A stretch of DNA of 64,000 nucleotides, taken from Deltaproteobacteria bacterium (GTDB lineage: Bacteria > Desulfobacterota_D > UBA1144 > Nemesobacterales > UBA2774). A program made the position numbers and the translations under genes. The stretch is taken from assembly GCA_040223695.1 (NCBI GenBank), contig JAVKFU010000007.1, positions 62,001 through 126,000 of the forward strand, read 5' to 3'. Position 1 is the first letter of the stretch; each line of letters begins with the position of its first letter. Shown one piece after another: positions 46,136 to 56,142 of this stretch. The notes below the pieces were generated by a model. That model had not been told where the DNA came from, made no database searches, and saw only the letters and a program-made list of their open reading frames with translations.

Positions 46136-46300
46136 AACATTTTCACACCCGTCAAGGGGGCTTTTCACAAAATAAAAACACAAATTAATCGATATAATAA
46201 CAAGTTGTAGAAATCTCCCTCTTGGATTACAATCGAAACTAAGGATTTTGTATTATTTAAACCTTAATTTTGCGATTTTATTATTTAAGGGGGCAGTAAT

Positions 46301-47764
46301 ATGAATAGAATAAAAGACATTAGAGATTACATCACTATTCTGAAATCTATTGGGGAGCTTCAGGAAATAGATGAAGAAGTCGATCTAAATCTTGAAATTG
46401 GCGCTATAATAAGAAGGGTCTGCGAGCTCAGGGCTCCCGCGCCTCTTTTTAATAAAATAAAGGGGATTCAAAACGGGGCGAGAGTACTCGGAGCCCCCGC
46501 AGGTCTAAGCAGCCAAAAGGGCCTGAAGATGTCCCGTATCGCCTGCTCTCTGGGATTCAAACCCGATACAGACCCGAACGAAATAGTAAACACACTGGCA
46601 AACTCGATTATAAAAGAGGGGATCCAGCCAGTGACGGTCAAGGAGGGAATTTGCCATGAGAATCTATATGTCGGGGAAGAAGTTGACTTAACGAGCCTGC
46701 CCGCTCCGTATATACACAAAGGAGACGCGGGACGCTATTTCAATACCTGGGGCACGGTAGTTGTAGAAACACCGGATAAGACATGGACAAACTGGTCTAT
46801 CGCCCGGATCATGCTGATAGATAAAAACCGCATGACGGGCCTTGTAGCACCTCAGCAGCATCTGGGAATAATTCACAAAATGTGGAATGACAGAGGGAAG
46901 CCGACGCCGTTTGCTCTTGCACTCGGCTGTGAGCCTGCCGTACCGTTCTTCTCCGCGACACCGCTTCCGGAAAACGTCAGCGAGGCTGACATTATGGGCG
47001 CTCACTTCGGAGAGCCGGTAGAGGTAGTTCCGTGTAAAACAGTTGACCTGGAGGTACCGGCTACGTGCGAAATAGTTATCGAGGGAACAATATCCGATAC
47101 CGAGAAAATAAGCGAGGGCCCTATGGGGGAGTTCGCAGGTTATATGGGAGAGGCGCATCCCGAACCCGTTTTTAAAGCTACGGCTATCACACACAGAAAT
47201 AATCCCATCCTACCCGTGGTCTCCGCCGGTTTCCCTGTCGAGGATACGCAGACCTGCTGCGGAATAATGTATTCCGCCCTCCTGCTCGCCGAACTTAGAA
47301 AAAAAGGATTCCCGGCAACTTCATGCTTCGGCGTATTGGAAAGCGCATTACACTGGTTTGTCGTAACCGTAAGCAGAACGGACCTGTCGGAGAAGTACGC
47401 TCTGAAATTAACGCACGCCGCCAAGGACATAATTTTTGAAAGTAAACCCGGAGTGGATATACCAAAAGTGATACTCCTTGACGACGATATAGACCCGAGC
47501 AATCTGAACGAGGTTATCTGGGCCTACGCCACACGCTGCCATCCGGATACGGACGCGCATCTATACACTCATGAGAAAACCATGCCCCTAGTTCATTACC
47601 TGAACGCGGCTGAGAAAAAGGATATGAGCAGCACCAAGGTCATATATAACGGGCTTATACCTTCATTCGACAGTTCTCATATTGTGAGTTTCAAGCATAA
47701 CGTACCGCACGAGCTGCAGAACAAAGTTATAGGGAACTGGAGAAAGTACGGATATTCGGAGTAA
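46301..47764 (+). CDS. UbiD-family decarboxylase
   Basis: This 487-residue prenyl-FMN-dependent decarboxylase reads RIKDIRDYITILKSIGELQEIDEEVDLNLEIGAIIRRVCE, GPMGEFAGYMGEAHPEPVFKATAITHRNNPILP, and VPKVILLDDDIDPSNLNEVIWAYATRCHPDTD. It could decarboxylate ubiquinone precursors or other aromatic or unsaturated acids; no UbiX is adjacent, so the substrate is open. AAGGGGGC precedes the ATG. Confidence 0.92.
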   Translation: MNRIKDIRDYITILKSIGELQEIDEEVDLNLEIGAIIRRVCELRAPAPLFNKIKGIQNGARVLGAPAGLSSQKGLKMSRIACSLGFKPDTDPNEIVNTLANSIIKEGIQPVTVKEGICHENLYVGEEVDLTSLPAPYIHKGDAGRYFNTWGTVVVETPDKTWTNWSIARIMLIDKNRMTGLVAPQQHLGIIHKMWNDRGKPTPFALALGCEPAVPFFSATPLPENVSEADIMGAHFGEPVEVVPCKTVDLEVPATCEIVIEGTISDTEKISEGPMGEFAGYMGEAHPEPVFKATAITHRNNPILPVVSAGFPVEDTQTCCGIMYSALLLAELRKKGFPATSCFGVLESALHWFVVTVSRTDLSEKYALKLTHAAKDIIFESKPGVDIPKVILLDDDIDPSNLNEVIWAYATRCHPDTDAHLYTHEKTMPLVHYLNAAEKKDMSSTKVIYNGLIPSFDSSHIVSFKHNVPHELQNKVIGNWRKYGYSE

Positions 47765-47944
47765 AATCTCAGTTTTCTAAACAGCAAACAGACCGACTAT
47801 CCCTGAGAGTATAAACCGGCCCTACCCTCATTACATAACTCCCTCAATAAAGTTTTCTCGAGTAAACTATAAAGAATAGAAATCCAAAGACATTTCAAAT
47901 ACGTATGTATAGTCTGACAAGCTCAAAAAGGGAGGCCGTACGAA

Positions 47945-48541
47945 ATGAATAGAACAATAGCAATTACAATAGCCTTCGCTTTATTTTTCGCTGCGAATAT
48001 ATTTAATTACGCAAAAAATATCCACGCCGAGCAAGCGTATAGTGATACGAATACCGCAAAAAAAAGCGGCGATAAGATGGAAATTAAGGCAGGCGCGCCC
48101 GGGAACTTCGTAAAACCCTCTACTGAAGAGCTTAAGAAAAAACTCACCCCGCTTCAGTATAAGGTAACTCAGGAGGAGGGCACAGAACGCCCGTTTAGCA
48201 ACGAATACTGGGACAATAAAAAACAGGGAATATATGTTGATATTGTTTCAGGAGAAGTGCTTTTCAGCTCCTCCGATAAATTTAAATCCGGAACCGGCTG
48301 GCCCAGCTTCACTAAGCCGCTTGTGCCGGAAAACGTAGTAGAGGTCGAGGACAACAGCCTCTTTATGAAGAGAATAGAGGTTCGCAGTAAAAACGCGGAC
48401 TCACACCTGGGACACATTTTTAACGACGGACCCGCGCCTACAGGCCTCAGGTACTGTATAAACTCCGCGTCACTCAGGTTTATACCCAAAGAAAACCTTG
48501 AAGAAGAAGGTTACGGGAAGTATACGAAACTTTTCGAGTGA
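47945..48541 (+). CDS. msrB: exported peptide-methionine (R)-S-oxide reductase MsrB
   Basis: This 198-residue protein has a signal peptide (1-28), then a complete MsrB domain: [70 protein letters not shown]. The catalytic Cys is in RYC, the only Cys in the chain. Both zinc CxxC pairs are lost (VSGE and SKNA in their places). It should repair methionine-R-sulfoxides outside the cytoplasm. GGGAGG precedes the ATG. Confidence 0.94.
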   Translation: MNRTIAITIAFALFFAANIFNYAKNIHAEQAYSDTNTAKKSGDKMEIKAGAPGNFVKPSTEELKKKLTPLQYKVTQEEGTERPFSNEYWDNKKQGIYVDIVSGEVLFSSSDKFKSGTGWPSFTKPLVPENVVEVEDNSLFMKRIEVRSKNADSHLGHIFNDGPAPTGLRYCINSASLRFIPKENLEEEGYGKYTKLFE

Positions 48542-48677
48542 TAAATAAATTTATCCAACTCACAACACCGGGGCTTCCGCAAAATATTCCAGGGGCGGGC
48601 TACAGGAATTCCAATTTGAATTGAAAAGGTATATCCTTACCTTCATCGAATAAATCGGCATAACCCGAAAGTCCCCT

Positions 48678-50672
48678 ATGACCATTAAGTTCGGAAGAGA
48701 CATTTGCTGTGAACTGAGTAACTCGGAAAAGCGCGAATGGCTCGTAACGAACGGTATCGGCGGATACGCTTCCGGAACTATTGCCGGGATGCTTACAAGG
48801 AGATACCACGGACTTCTCGTGGCGGCGCTTAAACCGCCTCTGGGAAGGCACCTTCTCGTCGCGAAATTCGATGAGACAGCTTCTTATAACGGATTAAATT
48901 ACCCCCTGAGCTCAAACCGCTGGGCGGACGGATCGGTAGACCCTGACGGTTATATAAACATAGAGAGTTTCTCTCTCGACGGCACCATGCCGGTCTGGAG
49001 CTATGCGCTTGCCGACGCAATCCTAGAGAAGCGGGTATGGATGAAAAAGGGGGAGAATACAACATTTGTCAGATATATGGTACTGCGCGCAGGCGGCCCG
49101 ATCGGCCTCAATATAAAGGCTCTCGTGAATTACAGGGATTATCACGGCAGAACCCTGAGAGGGGGCCGGAATATGAAAGTATGCGAAACCGATCAGGGTA
49201 TCAGGGTCAATGCCTATGACGGCGCCGTTCCCTTTTATGCACTTGCGGACAGAGCGAAAGTGAATATATCAAACGAATGGTACTACGGCTTTAATCTGGC
49301 TCAGGAGAAGTACAGGGGACTCGACTACAGAGAAGACCATCTGAATGCATGCACTTTCAGCGCCGCTCTAACCGCTGGAGAATCCCTGACTATTGTCGCC
49401 GGTACCGATGAATTTGCCGTATCGGACGGACACCGGGAACTTACACGGTTCAGAGAATATGAAAGGGAATTGGCCGAAAAATCAGGCTTTGTAAAAGGGA
49501 AAAATCCGGTTATTAAATCTTGGGACCTTGACCGTCTCGCCCTTTCAGCAGACCAGTTTATAGTGGACAGGACGATAAAGAAAAACAGAGTCGGGAAGAG
49601 CATAATCGCCGGCTATCACTGGTTCGGAGACTGGGGAAGGGATACGATGATCAGCATTCCGGGTCTGGCTATTCATACCGGGAGAATTAGTATAGCGAAA
49701 TCGATTCTTGAGACCTTCGCCGGGTATATCGACAAGGGGATGCTCCCTAACAGATTCCCCGATGAAGGGGAAGCGCCGGAATACAATACGGTGGACGCTA
49801 CTTTGTGGTACTTTGAGGCGATCCGCCAATACTTTGAGACGACAAAAGACATAACGTTTTTAAAAGTGCTCTACCCTGTGCTGGAGGAGACCCTTGATTG
49901 GCACTTCAAGGGGACAAGATATAACATAAAGGTTGACACTGAGGACGGGCTGCTATATGCGGGTGCGGAAGGTGCGCAGCTAACGTGGATGGACGCTAAA
50001 GTCAGGGACCGGGTGATTACGCCAAGAATCGGCAAACCGGTTGAAGTAAACGCCCTCTGGTATAACGCGCTTTCCTCGATGTCCCGTTTTGCAAAAAGCC
50101 TCAAAAGGCCTTATAAAAAATACGAAATTGCCGCCGAGCGGGCACTGAACGGATTCGCATGTTTCTGGAACGAGGAAAAAAATTATTGTTACGATGTAAT
50201 CGACGGACCGGACGGAAACGACCCTTCGTTAAGACCAAATCAAATATTCGCACTATCTTTACCCGAGAGCCCCCTTACTCCCGGCCAACAAGAAAAGGTG
50301 CTCGAAGCCTGCTCGCGAAATCTGCTTACGTCCTACGGTCTGAGAAGCCTTTCTCCCGGACACCCCGATTACAGGGGTCGTTACGGCGGGGGGCAGGAGG
50401 AGCGCGATCGAGCCTATCATCAGGGCACGGTGTGGGGATGGCTTCTGGGGCACTTCGCTCTCGCTTATCTGAGGGTTTATAAAGACAGGAAGAAAGCCAG
50501 GGAATTTCTGTCGCCGATGCTCGATCAAGTACGTTCACACGGTATCGGAACACTCAGCGAAATTTTTGACGGGGACGCCCCGATGACGCCGAGAGGATGC
50601 ATAGCCCAGGCCTGGACGGTGGCAGAGACTATTCGCGCGTTATCCGTAATAGAAGGATTCAAAGCCAGGTAG
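48678..50672 (+). CDS. glycogen debranching enzyme (amylo-alpha-1,6-glucosidase)
   Basis: This 664-residue protein has an N-terminal GDE_N_bis domain (WLVTNGIGGYASGTIAGMLTRRYHGLLVAALKPPLGRHLLVAKF). An alpha/alpha-barrel GH133-type catalytic domain follows (AGYHWFGDWGRDTMISIPGLAIHTGR, RFPDEGEAPEYNTVDATLWYFEAIRQY, HQGTVWGWLLGHFALAYLR). The Asp of GDWGRD is expected in the active site. It removes alpha-1,6 branches from glycogen. Glycogen synthase genes are not in the window. Confidence 0.92.
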   Translation: MTIKFGRDICCELSNSEKREWLVTNGIGGYASGTIAGMLTRRYHGLLVAALKPPLGRHLLVAKFDETASYNGLNYPLSSNRWADGSVDPDGYINIESFSLDGTMPVWSYALADAILEKRVWMKKGENTTFVRYMVLRAGGPIGLNIKALVNYRDYHGRTLRGGRNMKVCETDQGIRVNAYDGAVPFYALADRAKVNISNEWYYGFNLAQEKYRGLDYREDHLNACTFSAALTAGESLTIVAGTDEFAVSDGHRELTRFREYERELAEKSGFVKGKNPVIKSWDLDRLALSADQFIVDRTIKKNRVGKSIIAGYHWFGDWGRDTMISIPGLAIHTGRISIAKSILETFAGYIDKGMLPNRFPDEGEAPEYNTVDATLWYFEAIRQYFETTKDITFLKVLYPVLEETLDWHFKGTRYNIKVDTEDGLLYAGAEGAQLTWMDAKVRDRVITPRIGKPVEVNALWYNALSSMSRFAKSLKRPYKKYEIAAERALNGFACFWNEEKNYCYDVIDGPDGNDPSLRPNQIFALSLPESPLTPGQQEKVLEACSRNLLTSYGLRSLSPGHPDYRGRYGGGQEERDRAYHQGTVWGWLLGHFALAYLRVYKDRKKAREFLSPMLDQVRSHGIGTLSEIFDGDAPMTPRGCIAQAWTVAETIRALSVIEGFKAR

Positions 50673-50931
50673 ACAGGCAAGACTACGCCTCAGACAATCA
50701 TATTTTTTCCATTCCGCGTCACTTAAGCTCCCGGCAGTTGAAAACCCTGAACACTGGAACCGGTATCCCATCCCCATCCCACCTAATTATCTTGAATATC
50801 CCCTCAACAATAATTTAAGAGCAAATGGTTCGGAGTTCTCATACATTTTCTGAATCTGAAACTAAAAAGGTTTCGTACATATAGTCACAGCCTTAAAAAT
50901 GCAGCGGGGCATCGATAAAGGACAATGAAAT

Positions 50932-51591
50932 ATGAACACCGCGAAAATTGGTTATCAAGAAGACAGGAGTAATGCTCAACTTAGCGGCTCGGGCACTGAT
51001 ATAAACGGATTTTCCGATGAGCACCTCATAAAGCTGATCGCTGAGGGACGCGAGGAAAAAGCATTTAAAGAAATACTTGCCAGGTATAAGAAAAAAATTT
51101 TTCTTGCCGCCTTTAAAATTACCAAGAATTACAACGACGCTGAAGACATTTTACAAGATGTGTCGTTGACCCTATACAGGAAAGCACACACTTTCAGGAG
51201 AGACTCTAAATTCTCAACCTGGCTTTACCGTCTTGTTATAAACGAAGCTATATCGAGACTCAGAAAAACCAAAAAAAACGGGGCTATTTCACTCGATAAC
51301 TACATGCTCAAATTCAACGATGAAGGCCGCCATATTGAGACACCTCTGATTGACTGGTCGCAGGACGTAGAAAACAGGGCCGCAGCCAGGGAAATGCTGG
51401 TCATAGTAGAGAAGGCAATTGGACTTCTCTCACCTTTGGATAGGTCGATTGTCGTTCTGAGCGAAATAGAAGAGCTTACCAATCCCGAGATCGGACAGGT
51501 TCTCGGTATGACTGTCGCGGCTGTAAAGGGAAGACTGCACAGGGCAAGACTCTTTCTAAGAGGTAAAGTATCCGCACAACCGGGATATTGA
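50932..51591 (+). CDS. ECF RNA polymerase sigma factor
   Basis: This 219-residue sigma-70 family protein has region 2 (DEHLIKLIAEGREEKAFKEILARYKKKIF, NDAEDILQDVSLTLYRKAHTFRRDSKFSTWLYRLVINEA) and region 4 (LSPLDRSIVVLSEIEELTNPEIGQVLGMTVAAVKGRLHRARLFLRG). It directs RNA polymerase to stress promoters. A frameshifted zinc-finger anti-sigma gene lies 132 nt downstream and is its likely regulator. Confidence 0.93.
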   Translation: MNTAKIGYQEDRSNAQLSGSGTDINGFSDEHLIKLIAEGREEKAFKEILARYKKKIFLAAFKITKNYNDAEDILQDVSLTLYRKAHTFRRDSKFSTWLYRLVINEAISRLRKTKKNGAISLDNYMLKFNDEGRHIETPLIDWSQDVENRAAAREMLVIVEKAIGLLSPLDRSIVVLSEIEELTNPEIGQVLGMTVAAVKGRLHRARLFLRGKVSAQPGY

Positions 51592-51700
51592 CTTTAATTA
51601 GAAGCCCCTTGAAATTCAGCACGGGGTATTGGCGTGCCCGAAACAAGCCTAGCTGCAGGGTATTGCCGCGATATGTGAACCCATTTAGCTACCCGGAACT

Positions 51701-51719
51701 TCTGATAACTTATATCAGA
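51701..51719. repeat. 7-bp inverted repeat upstream of the anti-sigma start
   Basis: TCTGATA and TATCAGA arms with a 5-nt spacer end four nt before the anti-sigma ATG. This could be an operator or an RNA hairpin hiding the start, since no clear Shine-Dalgarno is seen. Confidence 0.6.
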
Positions 51720-51723
51720 CATT

Positions 51724-51941
51724 ATGAATAGGCGGATTTATTCCACAATTAAGGGGCTTCACAACATTGAATCCGGCAGGGATACTGCAGATTTAATCCC
51801 TGCTTACCTTAGCGGGGAACTACACCCTGACACTGAAAACAAATTGAAAAACACCTGAAGGGTTGTGCAGGCTGCGCAGTCTTCATGAATACCTATACAA
51901 AGACTATAGAATTGACAAAGACATATCTTGGAGAGAAATAG
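51724..51941 (+). pseudogene. zf-HC2 anti-sigma factor, frameshifted at GAAAAAC
   Basis: From ATG 51724 the frame reads to ENKLKNT and stops at 51856-51858. Reading one nucleotide back from 51852 gives HLKGCAGCAVFMNTYTK and runs to TAG at 51941. Joined, the product is about 72 residues with the ZAS zinc motif H-x3-C-x2-C after DLIPAYLSGELHP, the standard anti-sigma layout, but no membrane helix. The switch is at TTG AAA AAC, so a -1 slip gives ENKLKN then HLKGC. Either a base is missing in the A-run (mutation or assembly error) or ribosomes slip. It sits just after the ECF sigma gene. Confidence 0.8.
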
Positions 51942-52056
51942 TCGCAATGTCAGAATATAAGGAATACTTATGGTTTAAAAAAAATTAACATCCTTTGTCA
52001 TTATTCCGCGTCTAAATATATATAGTTCGATTAAATCCCGTTTGGAGGTATTAAAT

Positions 52057-52410
52057 ATGCAGCGAATCAAAGTTATGGGCTTGTCGTTAATAATGGCAGT
52101 CGCTTTTTCAAGTCTGCTCTCGACTTTTTCCTACTCAGCAGATGAGGGCGTGCAAACCAAGAAAGGCAATGTCGTATGCCTGATACCGGATTACGGCAGC
52201 GGTAATGTTAAACCGGTTATTGCTACCGGTCCCTGCGACGGCTTACCGCCGCATCAGCATGTTCTGGTGACCGAGGACAGGGTTTATTCTCTTCAGGGGC
52301 TCCAGGACGGCTTAATGAAAATTGAGCAGAATCCTAATAAAACCAACGTCGAAATCACCGGTAAGGTAGAGGGGAGTGATCAGACCGGCTGGGTTCTTTT
52401 TGTGAATTAA
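52057..52410 (+). CDS. secreted hypothetical protein, 117 aa
   Basis: The ATG at 52057 follows TTTGGAGG. A signal peptide (1-27, ending FSYSADE) leads to a 90-residue domain with VVCLIPDYGSGNVKPVIATGPCDGLPPHQHVLVTEDRVYSLQG. This resembles the small periplasmic OB-like domains found in many exported hypotheticals. The two Cys could form a disulfide. A hairpin (52423-52447) without a T-run follows. Confidence 0.7.
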   Translation: MQRIKVMGLSLIMAVAFSSLLSTFSYSADEGVQTKKGNVVCLIPDYGSGNVKPVIATGPCDGLPPHQHVLVTEDRVYSLQGLQDGLMKIEQNPNKTNVEITGKVEGSDQTGWVLFVN

Positions 52411-52500
52411 CCGTAACTTCAAGAGGAGAGATATTGCATCTCTCCTCACCCCCGTCCTTGTCAATTATAAAAAGAGGTAAGGCCGATAATAAACAACCAA

Positions 52501-55500
52501 TCATACTTTACCTTCGAGCAAATCGTCCTCAAAATTCAAGATTCCGCTTAAATCCTGTGCGTAGCGTCTGACGTCGGGGAAATTCAGATTACTGATCTTA
52601 TCAAACACAATGGATGCCAGCTGAGCCGTTCGCTCACATTCCTCCCTTTCAATTTCGGCGCGCAAGTCGAATAACTCTCCTTTTTCAGGCTCGATGAACT
52701 CAAGCACTCCGCGATTTACTTTGTATTCAGCTCCGTAGTCTTTTGAGTGTTCGACTAAAAGCTTATAAAAAACCAGCTGTCTTTTATATTGATGAAGCTG
52801 TATTTTTTCGTATTGTCCGCTCCCCTTCCAGTCCGTTTTGTGCTTACCCGTTTTAAAATCATGGACCGCAATCTCCGCTTCGTTCAGAGGGACCATCTTG
52901 TCGATCTTCCCGGTTAAATGAGCCTTGCCTATCACAACTCCCTGGTCGCTGAAATTAACTTCCGAGAAGTGGGAGGGATGAAAATTTTCAATCTTCTTAT
53001 CATAAAAAATAGTCAATCTATCCCTCCCCTTCTTTAAATAATCCTTGAAGTGTTTTTCATTCAATCTTTCATATGCCAACTCACGCTCATACCAGCCCAG
53101 CACCATTTCAAGGGAGGGAAGTTCTCCGGCTTGTTTCAGATGCCTGTAAACGGCCTCCATTATTCGGTGAATAGCAGAGCCGTAAGAACCCTCGGGGGTC
53201 TTGGATTGAGGAAATCTAAGCAGATTCTGCTCAAAGAATAAACGGGGGCCTCCTTTTGTTACATTCAAAAAATTGTTCAGGTGAGTCACGCTGAGCTTGT
53301 ACTCCTCCAGAGTCTTCTCGAAAACAGCCTTTTCGTCATGAACGACCGGCGGAGCATGGTACGATTCCCACGAGACTGTTAACACATCCCCGGTATCAGG
53401 TATCTCAGAAACGTCTATATCTTCCCGGTCTACGCTTAACGCCTTTCTTAACTTAGCTCCCGACTCTTCGCTCTCTCCGGAATCCTGAATAAAATGAAGC
53501 CTTGACGAAATATTCCCGTTTTCCTTCGTTTCGTAAGAAGTAATGTAGAGATTGCTTCCGGCTCTCGTTACAGCTACGTAAAATAATCTAAGCTGATCGT
53601 CCAGGGTATCGCCCGCAGGGCTAATCGGAAGATTAAGGGGGAATGGTAGCAAAGACCCCCTGCCCTTTCGTGTCCAGATTTCCTCCTGACAGTTAATTAC
53701 AAAAACCGTATCGAACTCAAGCCCTTTCGCTTTATGAGCGGTGAGAAGGCTGACCGAATCACCTGAATTCACGAAAAAACTGTTGTCAATTACCGGGACA
53801 TTGTTTTTTTCATGAAGCCCCACAAATTCGGCAAGGTCATCGATCTTTAAAAGCTCTCCCTTCCTGTAGTCCCTTAATGCCTGGATAAAGGTGCGAAGGC
53901 CCGAAAGGAATTTTATATACTCGACGCGATTTTCCTCCAGTCTGCGTTCCCCGAAATAATAATCCTTGAAGGGACTGACAAATTTTTGGTCAGAAACCCC
54001 ATCCGGGCTCTCTAACTCGTCTTCGTCGTTATCGGGAACGAGCTCCTCATGAGCCCCCATTATCCTATCGAGAATGTGCTCGAGCGTCTCGAAGGAGGAT
54101 TCTTTTCCAAGCTGTATTAAGAAATCAGCCACCCGTTTGATATTTTCATCATGATAGGATTCCATTATGTCAAGCCACCCGGCCCTCCTGTTTCCAGCTT
54201 TTTTTGAAATATCCCATATAACCTTCCGGTCTATTTTCCAAAAGGGATAACTGAGAATTTCCGGTAAATACTCGTCCGCCTCGTCCATGTTTTTCCGGCA
54301 AACGGAGCTGATAAAACGGGATATCTGAATAAGCTGACGCACATGAGGCTCCCTCAGCACGTTGTTGTATCTCTCGTATATGAGGGGTATCTCCATTTTA
54401 TTTAGTAAGAGCGCGATCTCCTCAAGCTGCCTGTGATTTCGAGCTATGACGGCTATACTACTCGGGCATTTGCCCGTTTGAATGAGCCTCTCGATTTCAC
54501 GACCTACCCAGAAATATTCGTGTAAATTTGTGGGAAAGGACTTTGAAACGATTTCTCCGGGCTCGACCCTGGCATTCGAAGAAACTATGTTTTTATCTAT
54601 ATCGGGATATAAATTCTCAAGACGTTCTTCTCCCTTTGTTATGATAAAACGCGCGAGATCCAGAACATCCTGAGTCGACCGGTAGTTTGAAGTAATGCTT
54701 AGTACTTTGGTATCCGGATAAATTTTTTGAAAATTAAGAACGTTTGACAATTCCGCGCCCTGAAACTTGTATATCGCCTGATCATCATCCCCTACAACCA
54801 TAACATTCGGTTCCCGGCCGTCTTCACCGTATTTCGTTATGAGACGAAGAAGCCTCATTTGCGCTTCATTCGTATCCTGAAACTCGTCGACCAGTATGTA
54901 TTCATACTTTTGATGGAGCTCGTATCCCAGCGATTTATTTGTCTCGATACCCTGGATCGCCTCGAGTATCATGTCGTCAAAATCATAGCATCTTTCTTTA
55001 TACAACCGCTCTTGATATTCTTCATATACATCCGCGAGAGAGAAGAGTTTGTCCGAATAGAGACTATCCTTTAGTACGAGAGCTCCATTATCATCTTTTT
55101 TTGTATATTCGGATTTCCAGTCGGATAGAGGCTTTGTCTTTGCGCTCCTCTCGGCATCTTCGAGTATATGAGTGAGTGAATGTCGCACCGACTCTACGAT
55201 TGATTTTATATCCAGAAATGCCGTATCAAGGGCATTCTCAGAACTCAAGTTTTCTACGAGACCTGCAACGATTCCAATTGATTTCTTTGCTATTCTCGGA
55301 GCAAATACTGAATTAATTTGAGGATTCAGATGTTCGTAACACGTCTTATTCCGTTCCAGTACTAAACGGAATTCTTCAGGGGTGAGTCCGGCCTTCTTTA
55401 AATCGCCTATGGCTTCTTTAATGCTGTTAATATAAGCATATCCACCCTCGGGATGGATTGTCCGTAGAGGATCGTCGTACGAGAGTTCCTCAATTATTTC

Positions 55501-55875
55501 TTCAAGTATCTGAATCTGCCCTAAATCATCAACGGGGGAAAATATCGTGCCGCTATAAAAATATTCCGGGTAACCGCTTATAATCTCGACTCCGAAACTA
55601 TGAAACGTGTGTATCGCTACTTTATACGCGTCCTGTCCGATCAGCTCCGACAATCTCTTACGCATGTTATGGGATGCAGAGTTAGTGAATGTGAGGCACA
55701 GAACGTTCCTGGGAGACGTATCGGTTTTTCTGAGAATATTCGCGATCCTGAGACCCAGAATCTCGGTCTTTCCGGTACCGGGTCCGGCAACGACAAGTAG
55801 CGGACCGTTTATATAATCTACGGCCTCTCTCTGCTCGGGATTTAATTTCCCGTAGCGTTCCTCAAAATTTCCCAT
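52501..55875 (-). CDS. UvrD/Rep-type helicase fused to RecB-like PD-(D/E)XK nuclease
   Basis: This 1124-residue superfamily 1 helicase has Q motif LNPEQREAV, Walker A GPGTGKT (31-37), Walker B LVDEFQDTNEAQ, motif III GDDDQAIYKFQGA, motif V LLTAHKAKGLEFDTVFV and motif VI RLFYVAVTRA. The C-terminus holds a PD-(D/E)XK nuclease (TGKIDKMV, then HDFKTGK with D1006 and K1008). The layout resembles AddAB or AdnAB subunits, but no partner gene is next to it. It is likely used in double-strand-break end processing. Confidence 0.9.
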   Translation of the reverse strand: MGNFEERYGKLNPEQREAVDYINGPLLVVAGPGTGKTEILGLRIANILRKTDTSPRNVLCLTFTNSASHNMRKRLSELIGQDAYKVAIHTFHSFGVEIISGYPEYFYSGTIFSPVDDLGQIQILEEIIEELSYDDPLRTIHPEGGYAYINSIKEAIGDLKKAGLTPEEFRLVLERNKTCYEHLNPQINSVFAPRIAKKSIGIVAGLVENLSSENALDTAFLDIKSIVESVRHSLTHILEDAERSAKTKPLSDWKSEYTKKDDNGALVLKDSLYSDKLFSLADVYEEYQERLYKERCYDFDDMILEAIQGIETNKSLGYELHQKYEYILVDEFQDTNEAQMRLLRLITKYGEDGREPNVMVVGDDDQAIYKFQGAELSNVLNFQKIYPDTKVLSITSNYRSTQDVLDLARFIITKGEERLENLYPDIDKNIVSSNARVEPGEIVSKSFPTNLHEYFWVGREIERLIQTGKCPSSIAVIARNHRQLEEIALLLNKMEIPLIYERYNNVLREPHVRQLIQISRFISSVCRKNMDEADEYLPEILSYPFWKIDRKVIWDISKKAGNRRAGWLDIMESYHDENIKRVADFLIQLGKESSFETLEHILDRIMGAHEELVPDNDEDELESPDGVSDQKFVSPFKDYYFGERRLEENRVEYIKFLSGLRTFIQALRDYRKGELLKIDDLAEFVGLHEKNNVPVIDNSFFVNSGDSVSLLTAHKAKGLEFDTVFVINCQEEIWTRKGRGSLLPFPLNLPISPAGDTLDDQLRLFYVAVTRAGSNLYITSYETKENGNISSRLHFIQDSGESEESGAKLRKALSVDREDIDVSEIPDTGDVLTVSWESYHAPPVVHDEKAVFEKTLEEYKLSVTHLNNFLNVTKGGPRLFFEQNLLRFPQSKTPEGSYGSAIHRIMEAVYRHLKQAGELPSLEMVLGWYERELAYERLNEKHFKDYLKKGRDRLTIFYDKKIENFHPSHFSEVNFSDQGVVIGKAHLTGKIDKMVPLNEAEIAVHDFKTGKHKTDWKGSGQYEKIQLHQYKRQLVFYKLLVEHSKDYGAEYKVNRGVLEFIEPEKGELFDLRAEIEREECERTAQLASIVFDKISNLNFPDVRRYAQDLSGILNFEDDLLEGKV

Positions 55876-56142
55876 TAAGGATATAAATTAACCTTAAATT
55901 GAAAAAATCGGAATAACTCCTCAGCTATCCTAAGAAAATTAAGCCATCATGATTTCATAATACTGACAGAATAATTTCATCCCGGACTCGGACGGAGCCT
56001 GATCCGGGATTGGCATGAGGAAGCCGATGACGCACTCTGCGAAAAAAAGACTCTTAATCAAACAGGTAAATACCAATATCAGGTAATTTTTTGAACCTTC
56101 GAAGAATATGCATCTTTAATACGTATTGCTTATATATTCCCC

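Noticed and set aside
51695-51723. GGAACTT matching an ECF -35 element upstream of the anti-sigma gene
   Set aside because: At normal spacing transcription would begin after the ATG, so it cannot serve that start; only the inverted repeat is kept.
52423-52447. Hairpin GAGGAGAGAT/ATCTCTCCTC after the 52057 gene as a terminator
   Set aside because: A good 10-bp stem but no T-run follows on either strand, so it is not called as a Rho-independent terminator.
55979-56010. 8-bp inverted repeat ATCCCGGA/TCCGGGAT with a 16-nt loop after wrbA
   Set aside because: Long loop and no T-run; not enough to call a terminator.
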